Positions 9,176 through 18,164 of a DNA stretch of 64,000 nt are shown here, one piece after another. This stretch comes from Bryobacterales bacterium (lineage in GTDB: Bacteria > Acidobacteriota > Terriglobia > Bryobacterales > Bryobacteraceae), in the NCBI GenBank assembly GCA_020847045.1, contig JADLCT010000057.1, positions 17,925 through 81,924 on the forward strand, written 5' to 3'. The notes beneath the pieces are model-generated. The model was not told the DNA's origin. It saw only the letters and a program-made list of their open reading frames with translations, and made no database searches. Numbering within the stretch: position 1 is the first letter of the stretch; each line of letters begins with the position of its first letter. The position numbers were made by a program, and so were the translations under genes.

Positions 9176-10845
9176 TAGTTGGCGCCTCCCCCGGTGGGCG
9201 CCGGAAGCAGAGGCGGCTGGTCGCGCGACTGGTCCTTTTTCTGAATCTCGATTTCGCCGATGAGAAGGGCGGGCGAGATGGCGCTGACGGGAACCGAGCC
9301 GGATTCCGCTCCGCAATAGCCGTTAAAGATGCCGGGCTTGTCCGCGGCGGCGAGAATCTTGGCGAAACTGGCCAGGGGCGTGCCTACCAGGTCGGCGCCG
9401 CGCACCAGTTCCTCGCGGCCATCGGCATAGACCTTGTACACGACCAGAGGGATGACCTTGAATGCTTGAAAGCCCTGGCGTCCGGTGGTGGTAAAGCCGC
9501 CGGTGATGTCTTGAAAGTAGTACCCGTAGGGCTTGTTCTGGCGCTTGATCTGATCGATCAACATCTCACGCAGACGCTTTTCGGTGACAGTTTGCGCTGC
9601 CTGCACAATGAGGTTGGACTGGCGGGAGACCGCCTCGGCGCCGGCCTGTTTGCGGCCATGTCCGTTGGAATGAGGGAACCCGGCGATGGGCGAGCGCGAC
9701 ATGAGGAAGGTTTTCAGGATGCCTTGCTCGACCACGGCCACGCGGCGCGCCCGCACGCCCTCATCGTCGAAATCGTACCAGCCATGGAGATCCTCACCGG
9801 AAAGCTCGTGCAGCGTCGGGTCGAAGACGACGGAGAGGAACGGCGGCAGCACGTTTTCGCCGATGCGTTTGGTGAAGGTCTGGCCGTCGGACTCGTCCTT
9901 CTGGCGGTGCCCTTCGATGCGATGGCCGAAGATTTCGTGGAAGAAGACTCCAGCGGCGCGTCCGCTGAGAATGGCGGGGCCGACGTAGGGTTCGACGAGC
10001 GGAGCGTCGAGCAGGCGCGTGAGGTCGCGCGCGACACGGTCGATGGCGTCCTCGATGTCCTTGTCGTTGGGAAGCTTTTTCGGGTCGGCGGCGGAGAAGC
10101 TGTCCGAGGTGCTGAGATCCATTCCGTCGGCGGCCTTTGCCTGCGCGACGATCATAATGCGGGCAAACGGGCGACCATGCTGGAGACGCGTTCCTTCGCT
10201 CGAAACAAAGTACTTCGTTTCGCGCATGGCCGTGACCGTGACTTGCGAGCTGAGCACCTTCGGATATTTCGAGAAGCGCGCGGAGAGTTTGCGCAGCCGG
10301 CCGGCCCACTCCTGCTGATTAAAGGCGATGGCGGCGGTGGGGATGGTGGCGGTCTCGGGTTGCTCGACGGAAAAGTCGTCGGCGGCGGTCTCCTTGTCGG
10401 CGACCTTCACTTCGCGGTTCGTATTGATATTGGTGAGCCGCTGCGCGGCCAGGCGGTAGACGCGGTCGGTTTCAGCCCATAGCCGGCGCTGGATGGCTGC
10501 GGCGGAGTCGTCCAGGGCGACGGGCACGCCGGAGGCGAAATCGGGCATGTCGCCGCGGATCTGATGATAGTTGTCGAGTTTTGCCGAACCCAGCCGGATG
10601 GAGACGTCGAGCGAGCGCTGGTGGCGCGTGTGATTCGACGTGATGGCGCCCAGGACGGCGCTTACGGAGGAGTTCTCCTGCTCGACCACGGAATAGGAGA
10701 GGAAATAAGGCTTGGGCTCGGCTTTGTCCTGTAGTGTAGTGAAGTTCCGGTTCAACTCCGCGGTCAGAATCTGGAGCAGCCCGGCGGGTCCGGCAGCGGA
10801 GAGGAAAGCGGGAAAAACGAGTGCAAAAGCGAGGATTTGCCGCAC
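9175..10845 (-). CDS. TldD-like metallopeptidase with HEXXXH motif
   Basis: TldD-family proteases process peptides such as microcin B17 precursor and unfolded substrates, as a heterodimer with TldE/PmbA. This protein of about 556 residues has the expected metal site HEIFGHRIEGH near residue 303. It is followed by a long C-terminal domain with GWYDFDDEGVRARR and KVYADGREELVRG. The N terminus is hydrophobic (ILAFALVFPAFLSAAG), a likely signal peptide, which is unusual because classical TldD is cytoplasmic. The start is uncertain. I prefer GTG at 10845, which opens the signal peptide, although its ribosome site is poor. The upstream frame continues but is not protein-like. It is coupled to the inactive paralog downstream. 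Confidence 0.87.
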   Translation of the reverse strand: MRQILAFALVFPAFLSAAGPAGLLQILTAELNRNFTTLQDKAEPKPYFLSYSVVEQENSSVSAVLGAITSNHTRHQRSLDVSIRLGSAKLDNYHQIRGDMPDFASGVPVALDDSAAAIQRRLWAETDRVYRLAAQRLTNINTNREVKVADKETAADDFSVEQPETATIPTAAIAFNQQEWAGRLRKLSARFSKYPKVLSSQVTVTAMRETKYFVSSEGTRLQHGRPFARIMIVAQAKAADGMDLSTSDSFSAADPKKLPNDKDIEDAIDRVARDLTRLLDAPLVEPYVGPAILSGRAAGVFFHEIFGHRIEGHRQKDESDGQTFTKRIGENVLPPFLSVVFDPTLHELSGEDLHGWYDFDDEGVRARRVAVVEQGILKTFLMSRSPIAGFPHSNGHGRKQAGAEAVSRQSNLIVQAAQTVTEKRLREMLIDQIKRQNKPYGYYFQDITGGFTTTGRQGFQAFKVIPLVVYKVYADGREELVRGADLVGTPLASFAKILAAADKPGIFNGYCGAESGSVPVSAISPALLIGEIEIQKKDQSRDQPPLLPAPTGGGAN

Positions 10846-11061
10846 AAGCCTCAGGGTATCATGCGGGCTCCGGCGGAATCGCGGCTTACAGCAAGGCCCT
10901 GGAAGCGGGCCTCGTTCCGGCGCATGCGGACGAGGCAGTGAGTCCGGCCGGCACGAAGCCTTCGTTACCGATGTTGAGATCGCAGGGCTTGGCGTCGAGT
11001 TGTTTGTTGTCGAGCGCGGTTTGGCACACGCCACTGACGAGTGCGCGTGCGGTGAACTGGC
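10846..11061 (-). other. Unassigned interval between purK and the TldD-like gene, with a possible short ORF
   Basis: The 216-base gap has no recognised gene. On the minus strand a frame from GTG at 11029 to TAA at 10886 would encode 47 residues (VCQTALDNKQLDAKPCDLNI then an Ala/Ser-rich tail), with codon third positions about as GC-rich as the neighbours. I see no ribosome site or family match, so it may be a remnant or chance. Confidence 0.3.
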
Positions 11062-12198
11062 TCAGGAAGGGGCCAGCAGCGCGCGGGCGTGGCGGACGCG
11101 GGCGGCGGCCTCACCGGCTGTGGCGGCCAGGGCGGTGAGGTGGCCCATCTTGCGGCCGCTGCGGGCGGCGGCCTTCCCGTACAGATGCAGCTTGACGTCG
11201 GGCAGCGCGAGCGCGGCAGCCCAGTTGGGTTCGCCCTGAGCCCACAGGTCGCCGAGCAGGTTGGCCATGGCGGCGGGACGGAGCAGACTGGTGCAACCGA
11301 GAGGCAGGCCGCAGATGGCGCGAAGCTGCTGTTCAAACTGCGACGTGACGCAGGCATCCACCGTGAAGTGGCCGGAATTGTGGGGACGCGGCGCGAGTTC
11401 GTTGATCAGCACGCGGCCGGAATTTTCCAGGAAGAATTCGACGCAGAGAACCCCCTCGACCTGGAGAGCTTCCAGCACGCCGCGGGTGATCTCGATGGCT
11501 TCCCGGGCCGCTTCGGCTGGAATGGAGGCAGGCGCCGTGGTGATGTCGAGAATGTGGCGGTCGTGCTCGTTTTCGACGGCGCCGTAGTGCGCGAAGCCGC
11601 CGTCAAGCCCGCGGGCGGCGACGACGGAAAACTCGCAGTCAAAATCGACGAAGGCTTCGAGCACGCATTCGCCGCCACCGGCGCGGGCGTAGGCCGTGGC
11701 CAGATCGGTGTTCTCGTCCAGAAGCGCCTGGCCTTTGCCGTCGTAGCCGAAGCCGGCCGATTTCAGCACGGCGGGCAGGCCGATTTCGGCAATCGCGCGC
11801 GGAAGGGCATCCAACGAGTTCACCACTTCGAATGGCGTGACGGGGAAGCCCTGGTCACGAAGGAAGGTCTTTTCGCGGAGACGGTGCTGCGTGATGTGGA
11901 GGATCCCGCCCGATGGGCGGACGGGCGCGAATTCGGCGGCGGCAGCCGTGGCGGCCGAAGAGACGTTCTCAAATTCAAAGGTAACCACGCTGACCGACTG
12001 GGCGAAGCGGCGGACGGCATCGAGATCGTCGTAGCTGGCCTGCACCTCCAGATCGGCCACCTGCCCGGTGGGCGTGTCGTCGTCGGGGGAGAAGGTATGA
12101 ACGCGGTAGCCCAGGCGGCGGGCGGCGATGGCGAACATGCGGCCCAACTGTCCGCTGCCGAGCACTCCGAGAGTGGCGCCGGGAAGGATGGGGTTCAC
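11062..12198 (-). CDS. purK: N5-carboxyaminoimidazole ribonucleotide synthase
   Basis: PurK uses ATP and bicarbonate to carboxylate AIR to N5-CAIR in purine biosynthesis. The 378-residue ATP-grasp protein begins [20 protein letters not shown], has [12 protein letters not shown] in the ATP-binding domain, and shows the metal-site stretch [34 protein letters not shown] at 12198 is the start because the conserved N terminus begins right after it. It overlaps the purE stop by four bases (GTGA). The upstream continuation of the frame is antisense noise over purE. It forms an operon with purE, the next enzyme. Confidence 0.95.
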   Translation of the reverse strand: MNPILPGATLGVLGSGQLGRMFAIAARRLGYRVHTFSPDDDTPTGQVADLEVQASYDDLDAVRRFAQSVSVVTFEFENVSSAATAAAAEFAPVRPSGGILHITQHRLREKTFLRDQGFPVTPFEVVNSLDALPRAIAEIGLPAVLKSAGFGYDGKGQALLDENTDLATAYARAGGGECVLEAFVDFDCEFSVVAARGLDGGFAHYGAVENEHDRHILDITTAPASIPAEAAREAIEITRGVLEALQVEGVLCVEFFLENSGRVLINELAPRPHNSGHFTVDACVTSQFEQQLRAICGLPLGCTSLLRPAAMANLLGDLWAQGEPNWAAALALPDVKLHLYGKAAARSGRKMGHLTALAATAGEAAARVRHARALLAPS

Positions 12199-12698
12199 GA
12201 GAGCGAATCCTCGAGGACGCGCTGTGTTTGAGCCTGGCGGAAGGCTTCGAGCTTTTCGGCGTACTCGGGCCGGCCGTTGGCGAGGATGGAGACGGCGAGC
12301 AGGGCGGCGTTGATGGCTCCGGCCTTGCCGATGGCGAGCGTGGCCACGGGAATGCCGCCCGGCATCTGGACGATGGAGAGCAGGGAATCGACGCCGCGCA
12401 GGACGGCGCTTTCGATGGGCACGCCGAGAACGGGCAGCGTGGTGTGCGCGGCGGTCATGCCGGGAAGGTGCGCAGCCCCGCCGGCGGCGGCGATGATCAC
12501 CTCGACCCCCCGCCCGCGCGCGCCCTTGGCGAACGCGGCCATGAGATCCGGCGTGCGGTGGGCGCTGACGATGCGGCATTCGTGCGGCACGCCAAATTGC
12601 GCGAGTGTTTCCACGCAATGCTCCATGGTGGCCCAGTCGGAGCGGCTGCCCATGATGACGGCGACAAGCGGGGGAAGGGCCTGCGTCTCGGAAGGCAT
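12195..12698 (-). CDS. purE: N5-carboxyaminoimidazole ribonucleotide mutase (class I PurE)
   Basis: PurE moves the carboxyl group of N5-CAIR to give CAIR. The 167-residue protein has the family hallmarks [23 protein letters not shown] with the active-site histidine, and [21 protein letters not shown] followed by [19 protein letters not shown]. With purK immediately downstream, this is the bacterial class I (two-step) route. The four-base overlap with purK suggests coupled translation. Confidence 0.96.
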   Translation of the reverse strand: MPSETQALPPLVAVIMGSRSDWATMEHCVETLAQFGVPHECRIVSAHRTPDLMAAFAKGARGRGVEVIIAAAGGAAHLPGMTAAHTTLPVLGVPIESAVLRGVDSLLSIVQMPGGIPVATLAIGKAGAINAALLAVSILANGRPEYAEKLEAFRQAQTQRVLEDSLS

Positions 12699-12729
12699 GT
12701 GTAAGTGCCTATGATACGATGCACGAACC

Positions 12730-13986
12730 GTGCAGCGCCCTACGCGGATTCGCCATCTCGTTCTCTGGCTGACAGTGGCGGCCTACATGATCACCTACAT
12801 GGACCGCGTGGTGATCAGCGCCGCCGTGCCTTCGATCCAAAAGGAACTGGGGCTGTCCATCGTGGCGATGGGCTGGATTCTCAGTTCGTTCCGCTGGGGC
12901 TATGCGCTGTTCCAGATTCCGGGCGGCTGGCTGGGGGACCGGTTCGGGGCCAGGCGCGCGCTGACGGGCATTGTCATCTGGTGGAGCGGCTTCACGGCGC
13001 TGACGGCGGCGAGTTTCAGCGCGGCCTCCATGGCCATCGTGCGGTTCCTGTTCGGCATGGGCGAGGCGGGCGCGTTCCCCATCGCCACGCGCAGCCTGTC
13101 GCGGTGGATGCTGCCCACCGAGCGCGGCTACGCGCAAGGCATCACGCACGCGGGCTCGCGGCTGGGCGCGGCGTTCACGCCTCCGATCGTGGTTTGGTTG
13201 ATCGCCTCGTACGGATGGCGCACCCCCTTCCTCGTCTTCGGCGCGGTGGGACTGGTTTGGGCGGCCGTATGGTTCTGGTATTACCGCGATACCCCTGAAG
13301 AGCACGGCTCGTTGAACGATGCCGAGCGCGCCCTCATCCGCGAGCAGTTGGGAGGGGCCGCCAAGCGCGCGTCAAAAGAGGCGCCGTGGAAAGCGATCTT
13401 CGCGGCGCGGCAGGTGTGGGTGCTTTCGGCGATGTACTTCTGCTACGGCTACAGCCTGGCCGTCTACCTGGACTGGTTTCCGAAATATCTGATCGCGCAC
13501 CGCGGGTTCGATCTGAAGCAGATGGGCATCTACGCGAGCCTGCCGTTGCTCGCCGGCGTGGTGGGGGATTTTTTGGGCGGCTGGCTGTCGGACCGCTGGG
13601 CCCATTCCTCGGGCAATTTGCGGCGGGCGCGGCGCGGCGTGGGAACCTTCGGCTTCGCGCTGGCTTCCCTCTGCATTCTTCCGGCGACCTTGACGGCGGA
13701 TGCGCAGTGGAGCGTTGTGTTCACCTGCCTGGCGTTTTTCGGACTGGAACTGACGGTGGGCGTCAGTTGGGCGATTCCGTTGGATATTGGCGGTGACTTC
13801 GCCGGCTCGGTGGCCGCCGTAATGAATACAATGGGCAACGTCGGCGGGGCGATCTCGGCGGCGGTGGTTGGCTACCTGGTGCAGGGCTACGGCTGGAACG
13901 TGCCGTTCCTGGTGTCGGCCGCGCTGTGCGTGACAGGGTCGCTGCTGTTTGCCAGAATAGATGCATCACGGAAACTATTCACCTAA
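12730..13986 (+). CDS. MFS transporter, anion:cation symporter (ACS) type
   Basis: This 418-residue protein has about twelve hydrophobic helices. The MFS motif A is present in the loop after helix 2 ([16 protein letters not shown]), together with [19 protein letters not shown] and GMGEAGAFP, both typical of the ACS family that includes hexuronate, glucarate and phthalate carriers. The start is GTG; no ATG gives a complete first helix. The substrate is probably an organic anion, but this is inference. It is followed after 23 bases by an iron-sulfur protein and a cysteine-rich protein on the same strand, suggesting a transport plus redox unit. Confidence 0.87.
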   Translation: MQRPTRIRHLVLWLTVAAYMITYMDRVVISAAVPSIQKELGLSIVAMGWILSSFRWGYALFQIPGGWLGDRFGARRALTGIVIWWSGFTALTAASFSAASMAIVRFLFGMGEAGAFPIATRSLSRWMLPTERGYAQGITHAGSRLGAAFTPPIVVWLIASYGWRTPFLVFGAVGLVWAAVWFWYYRDTPEEHGSLNDAERALIREQLGGAAKRASKEAPWKAIFAARQVWVLSAMYFCYGYSLAVYLDWFPKYLIAHRGFDLKQMGIYASLPLLAGVVGDFLGGWLSDRWAHSSGNLRRARRGVGTFGFALASLCILPATLTADAQWSVVFTCLAFFGLELTVGVSWAIPLDIGGDFAGSVAAVMNTMGNVGGAISAAVVGYLVQGYGWNVPFLVSAALCVTGSLLFARIDASRKLFT

Positions 13987-14009
13987 TCCAATCTCGTCAG
14001 GAGTGAATC

Positions 14010-14855
14010 ATGCGAATCGATCCCAACAAATGCGTGGCCTGCGGCAACTGCACGTATGTGTGCCCGATGGGGGCGATTTACGTGGATCCGGTGACGAACC
14101 GTTCGACAATTGACCGCGATGAGTGCGTGGAGTGCTACTCCTGTTACAACGGCCTGAGCCAGGAACATCTGAATCCGACGCTGGTGCGAACGCTGCGGGG
14201 AGTTCTGAAAATGTTCCGCATCCGGTTTGATCCGGAACCGGACGTGTGCCCCACGGCGGCGTTTCAACCGGAGGATCTGACGTGGCCGCGCGTGGTGCGG
14301 CGCGCCTTTTCCGACCCGCGCGTGCCGCACGAGTCCACCGGAGTGGAGGGCCGCGGCACCGAAGAGGTGAAGACAAACGACGTCAGCGGGCGCGTCAAGG
14401 TGGGCGAGGTTGGATTCACCATCGAGTTCGGGCGGCCGGGCGTGGGCGTGCGCTTCCGGGACATCAACAAGATGACGGTGGCGCTGGCGGGCGCGGGCGT
14501 CGAGTTCGAAAAGAAGAACCCGATCACGACGCTGCTGAAGGACAAGGCGACGGGCGAGATTCGCGACGACATTCTGAATGAGAAGATCATGTCGGCGATT
14601 GTCGAGATCAAGGTGGCCATCGACCGTTGCGAAGAGGTGATCCGCCTGGTGTGGCGCGTGGAGAAGGAGGTGGACACGGTGGTGGTTCTGGGCGTGGGCG
14701 TACGCTGCGACGCCAACGGCGAAGACGCCATTGTGCTGCCCGTATTGAAGAAGCTCGGCTACGATCCGCAGCGGGCCAAAACGAATATCGGACTGGGCCG
14801 TATTACGAATCCGGATGCCGTGGAAGCGCAGCCCGAGACGCTGAACGCACGCTAG
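14010..14855 (+). CDS. Two-[4Fe-4S] ferredoxin-like protein with an uncharacterised C-terminal domain
   Basis: The 281-residue protein starts with a classical cluster motif CVACGNCTYVCP (C8, C11, C14, C18). A second set follows: C39, C42, C45 and, after a 34-residue insertion, C80-P. The rest (about 110-281) is not a domain I recognise. It contains GRGTEEVKTNDVSGR, a glycine-rich GEVGFTIEFGRPGVGVRFRD, and an alpha/beta-looking end. No signal peptide is present, so it is cytoplasmic. It lies between an MFS carrier and a cysteine-rich protein with gaps of 23 and 13 bases. It probably carries electrons within a three-gene unit. The reaction is unknown. Confidence 0.8.
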   Translation: MRIDPNKCVACGNCTYVCPMGAIYVDPVTNRSTIDRDECVECYSCYNGLSQEHLNPTLVRTLRGVLKMFRIRFDPEPDVCPTAAFQPEDLTWPRVVRRAFSDPRVPHESTGVEGRGTEEVKTNDVSGRVKVGEVGFTIEFGRPGVGVRFRDINKMTVALAGAGVEFEKKNPITTLLKDKATGEIRDDILNEKIMSAIVEIKVAIDRCEEVIRLVWRVEKEVDTVVVLGVGVRCDANGEDAIVLPVLKKLGYDPQRAKTNIGLGRITNPDAVEAQPETLNAR

Positions 14856-14868
14856 GAAGGAGCCGGGA

Positions 14869-15546
14869 ATGACGAACACACTACACCGCCAGGGCGATGC
14901 CGAAAGCTTCCGGGACGACATCATCGTGTTTGCGATGTGCGCCAGGGGCAAGAATGACCAGGACGCGCTGCCGAAGCTGCGCAAGTTTCTCGAAATGGCC
15001 GTGCCGTTCGGACCGATCAACCTGGGGGATGCCCGCCATGGGGGGGCCATCCGGCCATGCAAGAATATGAACCCGACGGCGCACTGGAACCGCGACCGGA
15101 CGCCCCATCTGGATGAGGTGGTGGCCGGACTGGATGCTGTGACGACAGTGGCCGCCGTGTTCGACAACATGGAGAAGGCCAAGCAGTTCGTGAAAGCGGT
15201 GCGGGAAGCGGACCTGGGCATGTCGATCAACATCTCCAGTTCAATGGAAAACGCCGAGGGCTGCTGCGAAGCGGCCGGCATCAAGCGCCACAGCGTGGGC
15301 TACTCGCTGGGTTTCGAGGGTAAGACCGGGAAACTGCCCAATACGCAGGTTCTGGAGTTGATGACCATGTGCGGCCACGGGATGGTGGCCGGGTCGCTCG
15401 CCAAGAAGATGATTGATTGGGTAAAAGAGGGGCGGAGAACTCCGGAAGAAGCCGCGAGTTATATGACCCGATTTTGCTCCTGTGGGGTATTCAACCCGAG
15501 CCGCGCCCAGCGAATTCTGGAAGAGGCCCGGCACAAGACGCGGTAG
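14869..15546 (+). CDS. Uncharacterised cysteine-rich protein, partner of the ferredoxin-like gene
   Basis: The 225-residue soluble protein is not one I recognise. Cysteines fall in compact motifs: FAMCARG, RPCKNMNP, EGCCEAAGI, MTMCGHGMVAG and RFCSCGVFNPSRA. Such spacing suggests an iron-sulfur or other metal site. Secondary structure looks alternately helix and strand. It starts 13 bases after the ferredoxin-like gene with AAGGAG before the ATG, so the two should be made together and may form a complex. A catalytic oxidoreductase or isomerase subunit fed by the ferredoxin is one reading. Nothing in the sequence proves this. Confidence 0.75.
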   Translation: MTNTLHRQGDAESFRDDIIVFAMCARGKNDQDALPKLRKFLEMAVPFGPINLGDARHGGAIRPCKNMNPTAHWNRDRTPHLDEVVAGLDAVTTVAAVFDNMEKAKQFVKAVREADLGMSINISSSMENAEGCCEAAGIKRHSVGYSLGFEGKTGKLPNTQVLELMTMCGHGMVAGSLAKKMIDWVKEGRRTPEEAASYMTRFCSCGVFNPSRAQRILEEARHKTR

Positions 15547-15715
15547 GGTGGACGGGCGAGCGGCGTCCACAGCATTTCCACAGAAAATTCACAAAGCGAC
15601 AATGTAAGTCATTCATTTTTCTAAGCAAAAAATCTGTGCATGGCGTTGGCGAATCTTCCTGTGGACGATTGGTGCAGGTGAATAGCCGTGTCACACTGGG
15701 TGTGTTCACTCCTAC

Positions 15716-15931
15716 ATGATCATGCCTAAATTCGTTCCTGTTGACGCGGAGTGCCTACAGCGTTCTCATCAAATTGACGATTATTGTCTTGGGAATTTAG
15801 ACCCCTCCGCGGTTGAGCGGTTAGAGGCGCATTACCTGTTCTGCCCGTCGTGCGCGGAGCAAGTGGCTACAACACAAGAGTTTTTGTGGGCGTTTCGGTC
15901 CGTATCCGCCCGCACGGAGTCCTCGCGCTAG
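15716..15931 (+). CDS. Small zinc-finger protein, putative anti-sigma factor
   Basis: The protein has 71 residues, or 69 if it starts at the second ATG. It contains HYLFCPSC, the H-x3-C-x2-C half of the ZAS zinc-finger of anti-sigma factors (zf-HC2-like). This is preceded by IDDYCLGNLDPSAVERLEA, the helix usual before it. There is no membrane segment, so it would be a soluble anti-sigma. A sigma-like gene follows 199 bases later on the same strand. The order (anti-sigma first) and gap are somewhat unusual. Base composition around it is richer in A and T than its neighbours. Confidence 0.62.
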   Translation: MIMPKFVPVDAECLQRSHQIDDYCLGNLDPSAVERLEAHYLFCPSCAEQVATTQEFLWAFRSVSARTESSR

Positions 15932-16070
15932 GACTCTCAGTTTTATTTATCATTCGCATGATATTTTTCTGTAAGGCTCCCCACTATTCCTCTGACGCCG
16001 TCTGAGATACGCGATCCGCTTGATGGGCGCTTGAGGGAAAACAAGCAGTACCGCCGGCAAGCAGATCTCC

Positions 16071-16093
16071 ACGGAACCCTGTGCGGGTTCTGT
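16071..16093 (+). promoter_or_regulatory. Inverted repeat upstream of the sigma-like gene
   Basis: ACGGAACCC and GGGTTCTGT form a nine-pair stem with one G-U wobble and a five-base loop. It ends 37 bases before the start and 22 before the ribosome site. It contains GGAAC, which resembles a -35 of extracytoplasmic-function promoters. It is a candidate operator or leader hairpin. Confidence 0.3.
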
Positions 16094-16130
16094 CAGTTCC
16101 GACTGAGCGGTGGATGGAGGAGCACGAGCA

Positions 16131-16793
16131 ATGCCGGACCAAGGACGAGAGTTCCCCGCCCTCGCGGCCCCGACCGTGACGGGCGAGGAGAGCGCGGTTG
16201 CCGGTGAGACACACGGTATCGAAGCCGAACGGTTGCGGTGGGAGGGCCTGGCCCGGAGGATCGCCGCTGGCGATGCGGCCGCATGCGACGAGTTTCGCGA
16301 CTGGTATGCCGCGGGCGTGCGGGTGCTGCTGAGACGCAGCGTGGGGCCGGTTGGGCTCGAGTCGCTGGTGGATGAGACTCTTTCCGGCGCGGTGGCGGGA
16401 ATAGAGCAGGGAGCGATTGGAAGTCCAACGGATTTTGTCCGTTTTGTCCGGAGTGTAGCGGAGCGGCAACGGGCGGGCGCGGAGGGACGGTTGGATCCGA
16501 ACCGGCAGACGCCTGCGCTGACGAGCATGGATCGCCTGCGGTTGCGCGAATCGACCAAGGCGATCGAGGCGGCGCTGGCAACCTTCACCGAAAGCGAACG
16601 CGAGATTCTGGTGGGGTATTATTCGCGCGGTATGACACGGCAGGACCTGGAGCGAAGCTTCCGCGTGACCGGCGAGGAGATCGACGCCTTGCGGACACGG
16701 TTGCAGGAGATGATCCGGCCGAGGCGCGAAAGGAAGCAGCCGGCGCGGGAGCGGCGTCTTCCGTTGCAACGGCGGACGGCGGCGGCCAGCTAG
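16131..16793 (+). CDS. ECF-type RNA polymerase sigma-70-like factor
   Basis: The protein is about 220 residues. Residues around 45-110 (ARRIAAGDAAACDEFRDWY through VDETLSGAVAGI and FVRFVRSVAERQ) resemble sigma region 2. FTESEREILVGYYSRGMTRQDLERSF with a following helix resembles region 4 (helix-turn-helix). GGAGG ten bases before ATG 16131 fixes the start. An in-frame ATG at 16110 lacks such a site. The tail is strongly basic. It is divergent from standard ECF factors, so function as a true sigma is inferred. The upstream zinc-finger protein is its plausible antagonist. Confidence 0.65.
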   Translation: MPDQGREFPALAAPTVTGEESAVAGETHGIEAERLRWEGLARRIAAGDAAACDEFRDWYAAGVRVLLRRSVGPVGLESLVDETLSGAVAGIEQGAIGSPTDFVRFVRSVAERQRAGAEGRLDPNRQTPALTSMDRLRLRESTKAIEAALATFTESEREILVGYYSRGMTRQDLERSFRVTGEEIDALRTRLQEMIRPRRERKQPARERRLPLQRRTAAAS

Positions 16794-16840
16794 CCGGCGG
16801 AGGGCCTTCCGGCTTCGCTGCTCCCCGGCGCGGCCATGGC

Positions 16841-17119
16841 CTAGGAACGCGCGGGCTTGTCCTTGCCAATGCGGCGGGCTCTCAGAAATGAGGAGACGCC
16901 GTAACCGATCATCAACACGACGAACAACGCTGCCATCACCAGCATGAGCAGGCTGGCGAAATCCCCATTGAACTCCCTGTACTTGCGCCAGGCCGAGAAG
17001 CCGAAGATGACGCCGAGGGCGAGGAACATGAACCCGATCACCTCGTTCCACAGGATCCGCAGTGGTTTGAGAATCCCGGGCACAACGTGGCCGGCGAATT
17101 TCCGGACAATCTCCATCAT
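16841..17119 (-). CDS. Small two-helix membrane protein of unknown function
   Basis: The protein has 92 residues with two hydrophobic segments, roughly residues 27-45 (EVIGFMFLALGVIFGFSAW) and 57-78 (LLMLVMAALFVVLMIGYGVSSF), and a basic C-terminal tail (RARRIGKDKPARS). An amphipathic N-terminal helix precedes the first. It fits an inner-membrane protein. I do not recognise the family. It is divergent from the YihY gene with 105 bases between, so they may share a control region. Confidence 0.68.
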   Translation of the reverse strand: MMEIVRKFAGHVVPGILKPLRILWNEVIGFMFLALGVIFGFSAWRKYREFNGDFASLLMLVMAALFVVLMIGYGVSSFLRARRIGKDKPARS

Positions 17120-17224
17120 GGGTCAGTTCACATCGTAACAACGGCGGATGGCCGCGCGGGGGGTTTGGGGAGCCGCACCGGGAAACGGCTCCGGCCGGCG
17201 TTCGGATAAGCTGTAGATGTCTCC

Positions 17225-18112
17225 GTGCTCTTCTCCTCGCCCTCGTTCCGGACAGGCTTGTTCCCGCGGCTCGTGCAATGGCGGCGCACCCTGCGCTACC
17301 TGCTGGAAACCGAGGTGCATGTGTACGCCTTCTCGATGGCGGCGAACATCCTGCTGAGTTTCTTCCCGTTCTTCATCGTGATGATCTCCATCTGCCGTTA
17401 CCTGCTGCAATGGAACGCGGCTGAGCAGGCCATCTACATCGCCATCGGCGACTATTTTCCCGACGGCAGGTTCGGCGACTTCATCATTCGCAATTTGCGG
17501 GCCGTGGTGGCGCAGCGCGGCCCCTTCCAGGTGGTCAGCGTGCTGCTGCTGCTGTTCACGGCGAATGGGATTTTCGAGCCTCTGGAGGTGGCTCTCAACC
17601 GCGCCTGGGGGATCACGAAAAACCGGAGCTATCTGCGGAACCAGTTGGTGAGTTTGGGTCTGATTTTCGCGTGTGGAGGCCTGGCGCTGCTCTCCACAGT
17701 GCTGACGGCGTTGAACCAGGAGCTGCTGGTGAAGCTGGGCATCGCCTCGGAGTCGACGGCCTTTCTGGGGGCGATGGTGTTCAAGCTGGCCGCCGTGCCG
17801 ATTTCCATACTGATGCTGTTCCTCATCTATTGGGTGCTGCCGAACGCGAAGGTTCCCGTGGCGCCGCTGCTGCCGGTTTCCTTGCTGGTGGGCGTGGCTT
17901 TGGAATTGCTGAAGAATGTGAACCTGTGGACGTGGCCGTGGCTGCGCATGAAGTTGAACCACGAGTATGGTCCGTTTGTGTATTCGGTAACCATTGTGCT
18001 GTGGGGATTTTTGGCGTCCATGGTGGTTCTGGCCGGAGCGGAGTGGGCGGCGCGTTCTCGCGAGGAGACGGCGCGGCGCGAGGGTTTGCAAACCACTGGA
18101 GCCGTCGATTAG
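17225..18112 (+). CDS. YihY/BrkB-family inner-membrane protein
   Basis: The 295-residue protein has about six membrane helices. It carries family landmarks: AFSMAANILLSFFPFFIVMIS near residue 40, ANGIFEPLEVALNRAWGI near 120, and a final YGPFVYSVTIVLWGFLASMVVLAGAE. YihY/BrkB proteins are widespread inner-membrane proteins of uncertain role, once confused with RNase BN. The start is GTG, as no ATG upstream is in frame. It lies 52 bases before the Gfo/Idh/MocA gene. Confidence 0.85.
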   Translation: MLFSSPSFRTGLFPRLVQWRRTLRYLLETEVHVYAFSMAANILLSFFPFFIVMISICRYLLQWNAAEQAIYIAIGDYFPDGRFGDFIIRNLRAVVAQRGPFQVVSVLLLLFTANGIFEPLEVALNRAWGITKNRSYLRNQLVSLGLIFACGGLALLSTVLTALNQELLVKLGIASESTAFLGAMVFKLAAVPISILMLFLIYWVLPNAKVPVAPLLPVSLLVGVALELLKNVNLWTWPWLRMKLNHEYGPFVYSVTIVLWGFLASMVVLAGAEWAARSREETARREGLQTTGAVD

Positions 18113-18164
18113 GCTAGAAGTGGAAAAATAACCGGGTGAATTGTCCCGTGGAGAGGTTTGGCAG

